Assembly: GCA_013398295.1 (NCBI GenBank)
Contig: VZSF01001093.1
Location: 62,001 to 126,000 of the forward strand
DNA length: 64,000 nt
Reading direction: 5' to 3'
Origin: Chionis minor
Lineage: Eukaryota > Chordata > Aves > Charadriiformes > Chionididae
The translations under genes were made by a program, and so were the position numbers. Below the pieces are notes generated by a model. The model worked only from the letters and a program-made list of their open reading frames with translations. It was not told where the DNA came from and did not search any database. Below, piece after piece: positions 1 through 11,946 of this stretch; the first letter of the stretch is position 1; each line of letters opens with the position of its first letter.

Positions 1-1520
1 TGCTGCACTACGAAGCCAGCTTTAACTGCCTGTCCTCACATTTCAAGCTCTGCTCTGGGCTGCTAAAGCATCTTTCTCATGAGGGCACTCCTTAACAGGA
101 TTAAACAACTATATTAAATCCAAATTGAATTGTGGACTCATTGTACTCGCATTTGATTCTATTACAGATTGTATTTGTTTCATTTCATTATTTACTACTA
201 GAAAATGAACAACCCCCTTTTAGCAGCAGGCGTTGGACTTACAGAACTGAAGCACAACCAGCCTAAAAAGAGTTAGCCAAACTCTAGACTCTAGAGACAA
301 TAACACTTCTATAAACAATGACTTATATATGAAACCAATAGATCATTTTAATATACTTGTGTTTGAAGTACAGATCAGGGGACAAAATTGATGATAGTAA
401 GAAAACCAGTACACTCTAAAAAATATAGATAAATTCATATACCCAAAGATTTGGATTATATTTTAATTTGGTAAAATCAATATCTACTTCATATTTCTGG
501 AAGGAGAAGGCAAAGACTAATGAAACTGACACAATACATTTTCTGTGATGTTATTGAGGTGTGAATTAGAAAGAAGAATGTTGGAAGTGTCTATAACTCA
601 TACATAGCGTATATGAATTCCTTCATCTGCTTTTACTGACTCATTTATTGCAGAAATCAATACAATGAACAAACAAGTATTTTCAGTATTCTTCTGGCCA
701 TTCTCATCAGTGTCTAAAAGCAGTATGCATCAAAACCTCCAAAATGTTGTAATGTTGCAAAAAGCAATACATATTTAATCTAGGAACAACATACCAGATG
801 GTTTTAAACATACAATGTTTACTATAAAGTGAACACTAAGAACAATGGTAACTTGACCCAACGTCAAATGAAGCCTAAACCAAACTTTTGCTGGTTTTAC
901 AAGGAGGCTTGATCAAGTTCTAGCTTCCAATGAATGATTTTACCTAAAATGTTTTACTTGCAGCTACTGACAAGGAAATGATGCATCACAGCAAACCAGC
1001 CCACATTATAGTCTGCTGCTTTGTAATACCTCATGCTTAGAAACAAAAAGAGAGGAGTAAACACCTAGCTCGTTTTTTTGCTTCACTGGAATGGTGACTT
1101 CTTGTTTCTAGGACAGGGAAAAACCCCTGAAATGACAAGAGGTAGGAAATTCTTTGAAAATCACAAATAAAAAGAAAACTGTTACTCAGTTTTTCCATCA
1201 CTCCAAATTTGGGCTGGAGGTATCAAAGACTACGCTAGCTCAGGGAGGCTGCTATAGGCCAATTACTGTCTGTTGTGAAGAAAATTTTGTCCAATCTGCA
1301 TTAATAAAATGGATGCTAAGCCTCCATTTTGGTTTCTATTTTACCTCTGAAAAATTGCTGCCTTTCTTTATATCTCTAGTCAATTCGTGTCCTCCTCCTG
1401 ATCTGCCAATATGACTCTCTGGTGAGTGCCTTCAACTGGGAAAGCTGATTTCCCACAAGTCGACTTCTGTTTGCAGCCTGGAGTTTGGGGTGCAGTAGGA
1501 GTATTGGTGTCTGTATAGGG
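1..1520. other. AT-rich non-coding sequence, no gene seen
   Basis: Unique-looking AT-rich sequence with many short stop-closed frames on both strands. The longest open frame here, at 1154-1414, has no recognisable domain and no splice or promoter context. I see no repeat family, RNA gene or low-complexity tract of note. It could be intergenic or intronic. Confidence 0.7.
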
Positions 1521-1535
1521 GTGTGTGTGTGTGTG
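1521..1535. repeat. Short (GT)n microsatellite
   Basis: Seven and a half uninterrupted GT units are visible, following a GTGT-rich lead-in from about 1508. The tract is short, but this type often varies in length between individuals. It marks the left edge of a GC-richer patch. Confidence 0.85.
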
Positions 1536-3330
1536 GTTTCAAGCTGTGTGCTCTTAAGGGGAATGAAAGAAGGGCCTTCCCTTGGGCTGTTTTCTTGCTG
1601 TAGGACCCCCTGCCTCTTTGCTTTGGAACCCTCTGCCATGGAGGGCAGCCTCCTGCCATCCCTACACCTGTGCCACATAAGCGGGGGTTCTAAGACCTGC
1701 AGAAGAATCTGCGATGAAAGCAGTGTGAGGTTTTGTTTGCAAAAAGATTTACAAACTGAGCTGCCCAGGCTTTAATAATCCATAGTGTTGTTGTATTCAA
1801 ATTGAACTCCTGAATTCCTGTCTCCATGTCAAATGCCTTCCATTGCATCACTGGTATATTGAAGAACATTCCTGAAGAAAACCACAAGTTTGACACTAAG
1901 TATGAAGGGACACAGAGTGTATAAGCTATTTCCCTTGTATCAGATGGTGCTTGGTACTGTATCATGCTGCGGCAAGATTTAAGACATCAGCCAGCAGTCA
2001 AAAGGGAGAAGGCGCTGAAGTGAATAACCAAAGGAAGTGCTCACTCCAGTAAAGAGCATCTTCATGGCTGATGGAGCAATGGGTGGAGAAGTTAGGAAGT
2101 CGTCTGCCACAAGGCTAAGAGTAAGGATAACTATGCTTGTCAGCATGTATTAATGCCAAAGGAAGGACCTTATTCCATAAACACGTTTGCTGGTGCCAGG
2201 AAGTCACATAAAAACTATTTGAAAATCTCACTGTATGAATGGTTCATTCACATCAGGGCTGGGAAGTGTGAGGCAATAAAAGCAAAGATTATCTCAGAGT
2301 CCAGCACTCAAGAAATGTGGCAGAGCATTCATTGCATGAGCAGTGTTGAGATAACTCTACCTCACAGCCTTGGGAGAGGTGGCCTCCAGAGCCCAGCATC
2401 TGCCAGGGGAAACAGCAGCAGAGCCTGTGAGGCCAGCTGAGCCTCATGGGTAGTGACAGACCTCCTCCATACCGATAAATCCTCTCAGGCTCATAAAAAA
2501 GGGTGGCTCGCTGCAAATTACCTGCTGGGAGCAGCTCTTGACCTGTGTGAGTTCCCAAAACTCGCTGGGAAACCCTTAAGAAGTATCCTGGCTGGCATAG
2601 TCCAATAGTGCTCCAGGGTCTGCCCAGGCAGTTTAGTTTGACAAGGTGGTGTGTTTCAATGCCTGGAAGGTTTTCTGAGATGAAGGCAGCCAGAAGTTCC
2701 CAATACTTCACCAGAGACAGAAGAGGTGCCTTGCCTGCAGGATGTAAATGCCTGTGGTCCGCCGTTTCCACTGAGTGTTAGCAGTAACAGTCCCACAGCT
2801 GTGAGCAACTCAGCGTGGCTGGTGTGGCTGTAGTCTTGCTACCTCCCTCAACAGCATCGCAGGCGCCAGCAGCTGGACAAGACAACCAGGGGCTGAAGCA
2901 TCTGGGGAGCACACAGTGCATGGAACAGGGGCAGAGTTTCAGGAGAGTGAGCAAAGCTGTGCTGAGGCTGCCACCATCTGCGTCTAGGGCAGGACTAACA
3001 TTGCCACCCCTCCTTTTAGGACTGCTTTTCTCTCTCACTGGTAAGAGCCACACAGCTACATCCCAGCCCTAAACAGACCAGAGGGTTCAAAGTCTTCATC
3101 CCCTTTTTTGCTTGCTGCTAGACAAGCCATGTACCTCTTTCATGGGAAAGGTTCTCAGTCAAATACAAAACTACGTGACTCTTTCCTCCCTGAGTATGGT
3201 AAGTAAGCAGGCTGACCAGCCCAACACCATGCTGCCATGAGGAAATGCTAATAAGAAAGGAAGAATGAGAAAAAAGCCCGAGGGAAAGCCCCCCACCCCC
3301 AGCCCAACACAAACATCCCTTTTTGGGTAT
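1536..3330. other. GC-richer non-coding patch with overlapping chance frames
   Basis: This stretch is GC-richer than its flanks, so open frames are longer and overlap on both strands. The longest frame of the whole window lies here on the minus strand (2289-2771, 160 codons). Its translation is rich in C, H, L and S and shows no domain, signal peptide or repeat that I recognise. A second minus-strand frame (2778-3053) and a plus-strand frame (2815-3072) occupy the same DNA, which is the usual picture for chance frames. No CpG-island-like density is apparent. I call no gene here, although an unannotated non-coding transcript cannot be excluded. Confidence 0.6.
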
Positions 3331-6300
3331 GTTGGATAAAAAGATATTTAATGTTGTTTTCTGTGGAAGGCCTTGCAGTATTTTAAATGGATGTGGGAAA
3401 TTTTAAAGTCCGTCTTGATTTGTGAAAGCTGTCCTTATAGGTAATACTGATGAAAATTTTACAGTGCTCCTTATGACTCAGTTTTATGGATGTGAGGTGT
3501 TAGCAAACATTGATAAGGGAGCTGGGAGCAGGAAAGCTGCAAAGTTGTCTCTGTTTAGATTTTATCCTGCTATGTTATCCTGAGGAACAATGTCTATTCT
3601 CCACACATGTAGATGGAAAGAACGAGAAAACCCTTAGGCTTCTGGTCTCCTAAATCTCTCTCCTTCCTCTTGGGGCCAGCACTGTGACCATCAGTTTCAG
3701 GGCTGTCTTCCCTACTGTTTTGGGTACTCAGTCCCAGTAGCAAAGTCCCAACCCTGGATTACACAGTTGGAATCTTTTCCTTCCAGTACTGTTCCTAGAT
3801 AACTAATTGCTTTGCCTGAAGGAGAAATTTATGAGCTTGGATAGGATACCGGAAAGTTTATGCAGTTGTCATCTTAACAATAAAACATCCATGGAGTGGA
3901 TGGGGAGAACAACAGGCAAACCATTAGCATTCCCACAACTACACATGTGCATCCTCTATTTCTTCATGCAAAATACATGATTTAACTAAAAGCTGGTGAA
4001 AATCCATCCATACACATTTATGTGAATCAATGCTATGGGATTGAGTCAAAGCCCTTTTTATTCACTTTTCAAAATTCCACCCAAGTGAATTGCTTGAAAC
4101 AATGTTAGGAACAACAATAATGTCACGAATCTTTACATTTCTGCACTGCCTGTCTTTCTAGAAGGATTCTGCTTTAAAACTCACAGTAGATTTGGGAGAC
4201 AAATAAGAGACTGACCTGTGTATTGCTCCCACAGTAAGGTGCAGCATTTACAACTTAAACCAGGGTCTCTGATAACTATCTATGAGTAAATCAATAACTG
4301 AGTCCTTTGTGGAAACAAGTCACTGCATAATGGTATCTCTGCATATTTTTACTACTGATAAGGCAATGCACCTATTAAATGCATAGGCATGAACCATGTT
4401 TCAAGTAATTTCAAACCATAAGCACATGAATAAAAATTAAACTCTTCTCCTAGACACTTCACAAAGACTGAAATTCATGTCTGGGCAGGGCGGCTGGCAC
4501 AGAGACATTTTACTTCCCTAAGCTTTCAGAAACCTTCAAAACAGACCTTTAAAGGCAATTCAGCATTGCACAGACTTTGGGTTGGCCTTCTGCTCAGCAG
4601 TGAATTTCATCCATTGTGAATTATATGTGAGAGGACTTTGATTTTTCACCTAAGAAGAGAAAAGAACTAAACGAGTAGGATGCGTGATTCATTTCAACTA
4701 GATACCCTACTTGCAATCAGCACTTATTGTCTCTGGTGCTTGTAAAGGACAAAGCAGGGTTGCCTTGGTATCCTGGAAGGAGCTATAGACATTTGTACAT
4801 AAAAAGTGAAAAACAGGAGGAAGACGAGATTGGGGGAAGGAGTGTTCAGTGAGCTATTTTTTTCCCAATGCAATGACAAGAAGAAGGCCTATTACTGCAG
4901 CAGCAGGTAGCAAAATAGTACCTGTGTATGCTTTGACAGGAATTACAAAGCTGCAACTATGAAGGAAGCCCCCCAGACTTCCATGTGAGTGGTGTTGTAC
5001 ACCATAAATAAGTAAAGGTTATTTTGCTGTACTGAAACTTCAGAAATATTAATATTATAAACTATTCTGGGCAGGAGTGAAATTGCTTAGAGGTATGAAA
5101 TTGAAAAGGTGTTATGAAGGAAAATCTTAAGTACTCTAGAGGTTTGGACTTTGAGTTATGAGGAGGGATTAGCCTGTGCTGGCCTCTGCGGCCTGAGGAA
5201 GAAACGAGGTAAAATGGGAGATTATCAGAGACGTAAATGAAAACCTGAGACAAACAGATTGAAGGCAGTAAGCTGTTTAAGATAGCAACTAATTTGAAAA
5301 CAAGATGCCATGGACTAAAATTGGGATGGGATGGGTGGGTGCACAGGCAATTCAGACAAAATTACTTCACAGAAGAGAGTCTGCAATTTGGCATGGATGG
5401 GAAAAGTCAGCTACTGAAGCGTGTGTGTTAGGGAGGGGGTAGAGTGCAAACCCACAGTGAAAAGGAACAAGATGTATTTTTGGACAAGGATAAAATTCAA
5501 GGTTGCAGACACTAATTGGATTTTTGAGGATACGCTGGTATTAGGTACTTGTAGATTGGTTGGTATTTTCTGGGTTTGTGAGGACAGACTTTAACAGACT
5601 GATGTTTTCTCCTAGCAGTTAATGTTGTGCACTCCTTAAGTCATTTGCAGTGTCAGCTAGAGCTCATGAAGGTTGGTGGGACTTCTTCCTCAACTACAAC
5701 AGGCTTTGGATCACACTACTCTGGTAAAAACTAGTAGAGCTTTACGATTTCCTCAGCTCTGTGGATAGTCTTGCTTTTTGATTACCAATAAGCCTTTTAA
5801 GTGAATTACAGCTGTGGGAAAATACTGCTTCCTTAAGCCTTTTCTCATCTGTGTGCTGAGTGCCCTTGGAGCCTCCCTTCCTTGCTGATTTGCTCAGCAG
5901 TCCCTTCCTGATGGTCTTAACTCATTCTGCTCACGCTTGTGCTACTGTTATCAAGATTTCTAGGCATTGGCATAAAGTTTAACCTTCAGATCTTAAAGAG
6001 TCATAGACTAGATTTCTATGACATCTGAAATCAATATAAGTAACAGTGATATTTACTTCAAAGCACTGCACAGTAGGTAATTTTAAACATAAACCTTATG
6101 AGGACCTGACAGTGTTAATGATCAGTGTTGTGATATTATGTGTACACTTGCTCTAGTTGTCAAATAGCCACATATAGCCTGTAAGACAGAGAAGCAAAGG
6201 GCCCAAAACCCTAACTTGTGCTTCATAAGCTAATGAAATGGTTTCATTAACTTACAGGGAATGATGGTATACATGAGCAAGTCTAATATATTACACGCAG

Positions 6301-8258
6301 AAAAACGCTGCAGTAAACACATACACAAGCCAACCTGTCACAAGGTGATACCTTGATTTTATTTTCCAGCTTACAAATACAGTGGGAAATAATGCTGTGA
6401 CTGCAGTCTTCAAAGGCAACAGGTGAATTTAATGTGAGCAGTGTCCACTCAGTCCTTCTTCTGTAAAGACGTCAAGGAGTAGAAACATCAGTGTGCTGAA
6501 ATTTTTTTGTCCTCTGATGAAGCAAAGCATTTATAGACTCAGATAAATCAGCTAGTTGGGCTAGGTTTATAGTGAGTTTGGTTGAATCTTTTCCCTAAGG
6601 AATGAATGGACAAAAAGCATGATGTACTATCACAATATGCTCAAGACCTGCATGACTCTCTAGTTTATCTTCTCCTATATGCCCATTAATATAGAGGAGA
6701 GTAGGGATGAAGCTGCTGGAATGCATAATCTGGGCATTTATATCCCTTGAATGTCTCAGCTTTTTTCTGCATTGATGTATTTCGCTTTGAAAGTCAGAAT
6801 ATCCTCCTAACTTAGCCTACCACTCCTGAACTGTACTCTCTGTTTAACTCACTGCACTCATTTTGGTCTGGAAAGAAAAATGATTTTTTTACTCATGTTG
6901 AGTGGCCTTTGCCAGTGTATTGATTAAATGAGAATTATTTTCATAATTAGGTGTTACCTAATATGAATCCAGATGTAATTGGTATACTGTGAAAAGTATT
7001 ATAAAAAAGGGAAATAAACTTGCTGTGCTAATTTATATTAAGCAACAACTCTGATACTCAAAGTATTTCAATCTAGCCCAGATGAACTTAATTAAGTGAC
7101 ACCTCTTTTGTAAGACTGTTTTAAACCTTGTAACAGCATATATTTTAAGGCAGAATTACGTATTTGCTAAATAGGTTGGCAAGTTGACTGAAGAAAAAGT
7201 ATACAAAGGTTATAATTCTCTGTGTAAAGGATAAAATTCTCTGCTATAAAGGAGACCAATCAACCACACTTTATTAACAAAATCTACACCAGAATGGTCT
7301 CTGCTTTTTTTCCTGGGTCGCTTTGCTTTGTCTTGAGACATGGAAGTGTGTGAGTTCAGTGTTTCTGTTTCACCCTCCCATACTCCACTCTCCTCTGGTA
7401 CTTCATAACTGCAGTGTGCAAAGACCCGAGCCAGAAAGAGCTGCGGGCATCTTCACCCACCCAATAAATAGAGCCAGAAATTCTTGCAGTGATGAATTTT
7501 TCCTCACAGAAATCAATAGAAATGTATTTTATCATAATCTTAAGATCAATATTAAATAACTAAGCCAAGCTTTTGAAAAAATGAAGTCCCTAACTATAAA
7601 TTTTCCCTAAATCTAAGCTTTGAAATCAATTGAATCCATAGCATGCCCCAATACATTTTATGACCGTTTGAACCATTGCTTTTATATTTAACACCATATT
7701 TTGTCCTAGGAAAGGGTAATAAATGTCTCTGCAGCTCTGATGAAAGCCAACAGGGGACACTGGTTGTTTGGAGTACATTCTTTCAAAGTGTTTTTCTTCA
7801 TGTTGCTGGTGGAACTAAATTAGCTGGGAAAACTCGAACTAACAACCAGTTATCCATCATGGATCTTTGTACCCTAATATCATTGCACAAAGTTGTTTTA
7901 CAACATGAAAGGCCAACAGAACATGCTTGCAGGGACAACCCTAAACTGAAAACCATCAGCAAGGTGGTACTTTGAGATTGAACCTAAAGCAGTTTAACTT
8001 GGATAATAAAATGTAGGAGTGTAAATGACAAAAGCTGTGAAGGGCTGGAGGGAAATCAAAACCCCTGTCAGACTCTATCTAAACAAGCAACAATGCTCAT
8101 CTTTGCCCCATCCAGCCTTCAGTCATGAATCACAACAGAGAACTACTTGTGAGCCAAAGAAGGCAGCAGGAAACCATTCTGAGTCTGAGCATCTGGCAGT
8201 GGAAGGGATGCAGCTTTGAGGAGACCCTCCCAAATACGCTGCAACAACACTGTAAGCA
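3331..8258. other. AT-rich non-coding sequence, no gene seen
   Basis: Nearly 5 kb of AT-rich sequence in which frames rarely exceed 60-100 codons. I find no LINE tail, LTR terminus, tRNA-like sequence or tandem array. A short G-rich run of GGGAT/GGGT type at about 5322-5340 is the only low-complexity spot. Nothing supports a gene. Confidence 0.7.
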
Positions 8259-8298
8259 TTGCTACAGCAAGTGAAGTGAAAACCTTGCTACAGCAAGT
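8259..8298. repeat. Two copies of a 14-bp direct repeat
   Basis: The word TTGCTACAGCAAGT occurs at 8259-8272 and again at 8285-8298, 26 bp apart. Each copy contains the near-palindrome TTGCTACAGCAA, so each could form a tiny stem. It looks like a local duplication rather than part of a known repeat family. Confidence 0.7.
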
Positions 8299-10831
8299 AA
8301 GTATAAACAGGTTATGGGAGGATCCTGAATGATGTTTCGACAGTGGTCAGGAATGGGGTGGAAAATTAAACTAGTGTTTTGAGCTCTGAAAGTTTTCTTT
8401 GGCTTTTAGTGTAAGTTTATGCTCCCGGAAATGGGCGTACCTCAGTGTCAGATTCATCTGTCCCTGAAACACTGGTTAGGGTCTTCCAGACTCCAAGGGC
8501 CAGATCGGCAGGTCTGCAGTGCTGTGCCAAAGTGGCCTCCAGGATGGATTTAGGGACACACCCAGAGATTAGCTGCAGGAAGAGCCCCTTAGCATCCTCT
8601 GAGATGGTTCAGCTGATATACCTGTGAGTAGTGAGGCAGTGGAAGTATGTGGAATATCATTTTGAGCTGCATTTTGGAGATCCTAAAAAGGTGCACTTCT
8701 CCATAGCGTGGGTAGGCCCAGAACTATGTACCAGACATAGAGAAATTGTGACCTGATACCTTGCACCCCTTTTCAAATGCCCTTGTGGAGATATCACAGA
8801 ACTGATTCAGGGTAGATAAGATGCTCTGGGATCCCTCATAAAAGGACCCTATACAGGGAACAATGAGATGAGGAGGGGAGGAAAGGCCTCAGAAGACATG
8901 TTCCTCATATGAGATAATGACAGGGTGTTTCTTTCTTCTTCTCACAACAGGTTACATGACAGAAATATTCAGATGTCAAGACTGTGGTCCCTACCTCCCA
9001 ATCTCTTTCCTCTACACAGCAGGTTCCTCAGGGAGGCTGCAGCTTCAGTGGGGAAGACGGGGGAAATGCCACCTTTCCGGGGCAACATAGGCAGCACTGT
9101 TATATATTCTGTAATATTGTTTCTAAACTCTGGGACAGAGTAACATCTCAAAGAATTTCTTTGTGACTTGTGAACAGGGGACTTATACCCTGGGGCTGCC
9201 CCAGAAAAGCGAGGACACCTGTTGACGGTCATGGTATCTCCTGCTGCAAGAGCCAGTGGGGTTTGTGGTGTCTGAGCTCAGCCTGGGGACGCAAGCGAAG
9301 GCCAAAATGACCACAGCCTCTGCCCTGCTGCAGCCTGCATTCCAAAGGTGCTGTACATACACTGGTACATGCTGGTGGCAGACACAAGGTCCAGTTTGGT
9401 CCCTGCCAGACAACCTGGACACAGAAAAATTGTAAAGCATGAAGGGGTAAGGAAGCCAAAGTAGCTCCAAAAATCCCTTCTGCTCCTTTCCTCAGGTCAC
9501 TGGCTGAATCCCAGCATTAGCAGCAGTAATGGTGAGAGACCAGTGTTCCTGGACTGGCTCCTTTTCTGAGCCTCTCTGGCCCTGCACAGCCAGGCAAGGA
9601 CTGCGAATGGCTCAGCACTGGGACATTTGGGCCACTGTATTTGCTCTACCAGGGCATCCAAAGGAGGATGTGATGGATTCCCCTTCGCTCTTCATTACTG
9701 ACAGAGGGATGGAAAAGCCAGTGCAAGTTAGACTATTTGGTGCAATTGTTAGTCTATTTTTTCTCCCAAGTGACTTCCTGAAATTTGAGTCTCCCTCCCC
9801 AGCAGAGCAAGCTTCCTCCTGCGGTGAGCATCCTCAGTTTGGGGGTATGGCACATGGCTTTTTGTGGGTCCAGAGCACCATTTTACAGTACTTGAGATGC
9901 ACAGATCTTCCTATTTTTCCTCTTTCTATCATGTTGGCATTGTAAAGTTCCAGCCCAGCTCATTACCAGCTGCCAAGAGGTTACTATTTGCAGATACAAA
10001 CTGTCATAGCTGTTTGAGGGAAAAAAAGGAAGGGGGGGGAAAAAAGGGACTCATGTCAAAGAATGGCCAACAAGATGTCTGGCAGACAGACAGCCCCTTT
10101 CCCTGATGACTTGAGCTGCAAGGGCAGAAGACTGTCATCAGGACCAGGCTGCGAACAAAGAATGAGCAGACACCTGTGCCCGCTACTTTCACCACTACAA
10201 CCATCCCTCTGTGCTGCCGCCCATTATTGTCATTTGTAAAGCGCTGATGTTTGGTTGACAGCTGCAAAGCTGGGGTCCCTTCCCTGAGCTGCTGGCAGTG
10301 GTGGTGTTTACCCAAAGTCTCCCTGCATTTCTGCACGCTGCTTTTCCCTTGGATTGAAGGAAAATGCTACCTAATGTCCCATTGATGATCTGATTGTTAC
10401 CCCAGGAACAGAGGTAATTTAAAGCAAAACCAGATTGCTTCGTTTGTGGAACATGGTGACACTGTTAGTATGTGGCTTATACACTAAACTGGTAGCAGAT
10501 ATGGATTTCACCCTCATTTATGACTGAGCTATAAATAACTCTGTTCTTGCAGATCAGCTAGCTGAGAGTCAAACTAGTTCTAGAGGAGATGAGTTGTTGG
10601 AAAAAACCCTCACTAGTCCTGCCAGATGGATATTGTTTGGACTTGTACAAAAATACCCAACCTACATTTTCCCTTCCATCTCATGCTCTCCCAGCTCAGT
10701 TAGATCACGTTGGCAACATGTTTGTTTCATTCATGTCTTCATACAAAATCTGTCAGTGCCTCTTGGGAGGGGTTAGTGTCCAGAATACAAAGCTATGGGC
10801 TCTGGACTCAATTTCTGTTGCCGTGGGCAGG
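8299..10831. other. Non-coding sequence with a moderately GC-rich middle, no gene seen
   Basis: The 8.9-10.3 kb part is GC-richer and carries several overlapping open frames. The longest, 138 codons at 9529-9945 on the plus strand, has no recognisable motif and overlaps another plus-strand frame. A purine-only run of G and A (about 10019-10046) is present. No repeat family was recognised, and I support no gene. Confidence 0.65.
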
Positions 10832-10910
10832 ATTCTAAATTCAGGTTCCTAGCTTTTCTAAATTTCTAAATTTCTAATTATCTAAATTCTAAATTCAGGC
10901 TCCTAGCTTT
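10832..10910. repeat. 25-bp direct repeat flanking an octamer array
   Basis: A 25-bp segment at 10832-10856 recurs at 10886-10910 with one T/C difference. The 29 bp between them are built from TCTAAATT-type units, and the same unit forms part of the 25-bp segment. Replication slippage on the octamer is the simplest origin. The two long copies suggest a whole 54-bp unit was duplicated, after which the array changed. Confidence 0.85.
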
Positions 10911-11637
10911 CTTGAGCAGCCTCCTTCTTTATCCCTTGGCTCTCATTCCAGGGGGCATAACTGAGCTGAGGCAAACACAGCACCATGGGAACAACAGGTG
11001 GGGTTGGGACAGTACATGTAGTGAATTATTTAGCTTTTTAAGCACCTCATGGGATTTTTAAAACCTGTTTTGTGTTGGTTTTCTTAAGTTTGCGGGTGAT
11101 TTAGCAGGCACAGCTCTGCTTGTTGACCCAAGTACAGGCAGATGTACCTGACTGCAGCACCACTGCCTGAACTTACCTATGGGAAGCTACCATTTCTTTA
11201 AAAGTTATGCTTTGCCTTAAGTAGTCTCCCTTTCAGCCTGTTCCACACCTGGAATGGTTTTACACACCTCAGCAGTGATGGGCTACAGAAACAAATTCAC
11301 GCAGAATGGCAAAGTACACTTGAGAATTGCTAAAAGATTTAGTCCAACCAGTGATATTAAATGGGAGCTTTATAATACTGTGATAACACAGACGGTCTTT
11401 TTTTTTTTTTTTAAACTGTCTACACAATTTATAGGATTTTAAATCAGCCATTGATGGTTACAGATGGGAGCTTGTACCCCACATGCTGCTCACTTAGACC
11501 TTCCCACTGTGCCACTGAGGCCCAGAAAAACAAACAAGATGTTACATGATGCATGAGGAATACACAGAGAATAATAAGAAAAAATAACGCAGCCTTGCCT
11601 CAAATGTATATACAGCAATAGCTGCTCTATCTTAAGG
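10911..11637. other. Non-coding spacer with a poly-T tract
   Basis: Unique sequence ending at an old LINE fragment. A run of 15 T lies at 11398-11412. On the minus strand this reads as poly-A, but no retroposed sequence is recognisable upstream of it in that orientation. No gene is seen. Confidence 0.65.
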
Positions 11638-11946
11638 AAAACTAGAAGAGGTTCATAGAAGGGCAAAGAAAATGATTGGGGGCATGAAAATCCTTTCAAA
11701 TGAAAAAAGGTTGAGCTAGGACTGTTCACCTTAGAAAGGAAATCAATGAAGGAGAGCATGATAAAGATACATTAAATCCTGTCTAGTGTAACACTGGTGG
11801 CTGAAAATATTCAAGTAAATTGAAAAGCAGCAATTTCCAGACTGATCAAATAAAACCCTTTTCACACAGGAGATAATTAAACCATGGAACTCTCTGCTGC
11901 AAGGCACCGGGGAGGTCAGGCACTCAGCAGGATTGGAAAAGGGCAG
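11638..11946 (+). mobile_element. Old CR1/L3-type LINE fragment, 3' part
   Basis: From recall of the family, this segment follows the end of the second open frame and the beginning of the 3' region of ancient CR1 (L3-like) elements. Landmarks in order are GGTTCATAGAAGGGCAA (RNA-binding-type end of the polymerase frame), AGGACTGTTCACCTTAGAAA, TTTTCACACAGGAGATAATT and CCATGGAACTCTCTGCTGCA. All reading frames are broken by stops and indels, and divergence is high, so this is a dead copy. CR1 elements insert without typical target-site duplications and are usually cut at the 5' end, as here. Similarity fades after about 11946, though weak matches may continue to about 12050. The element is far more decayed than the CR1 near 60.3 kb. 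Confidence 0.8.

Noticed and set aside
11360..11390. ATACTGTGATAACAC, reminiscent of a known microRNA word
   Set aside because: The match is partial and no complementary arm for a precursor hairpin is found nearby.
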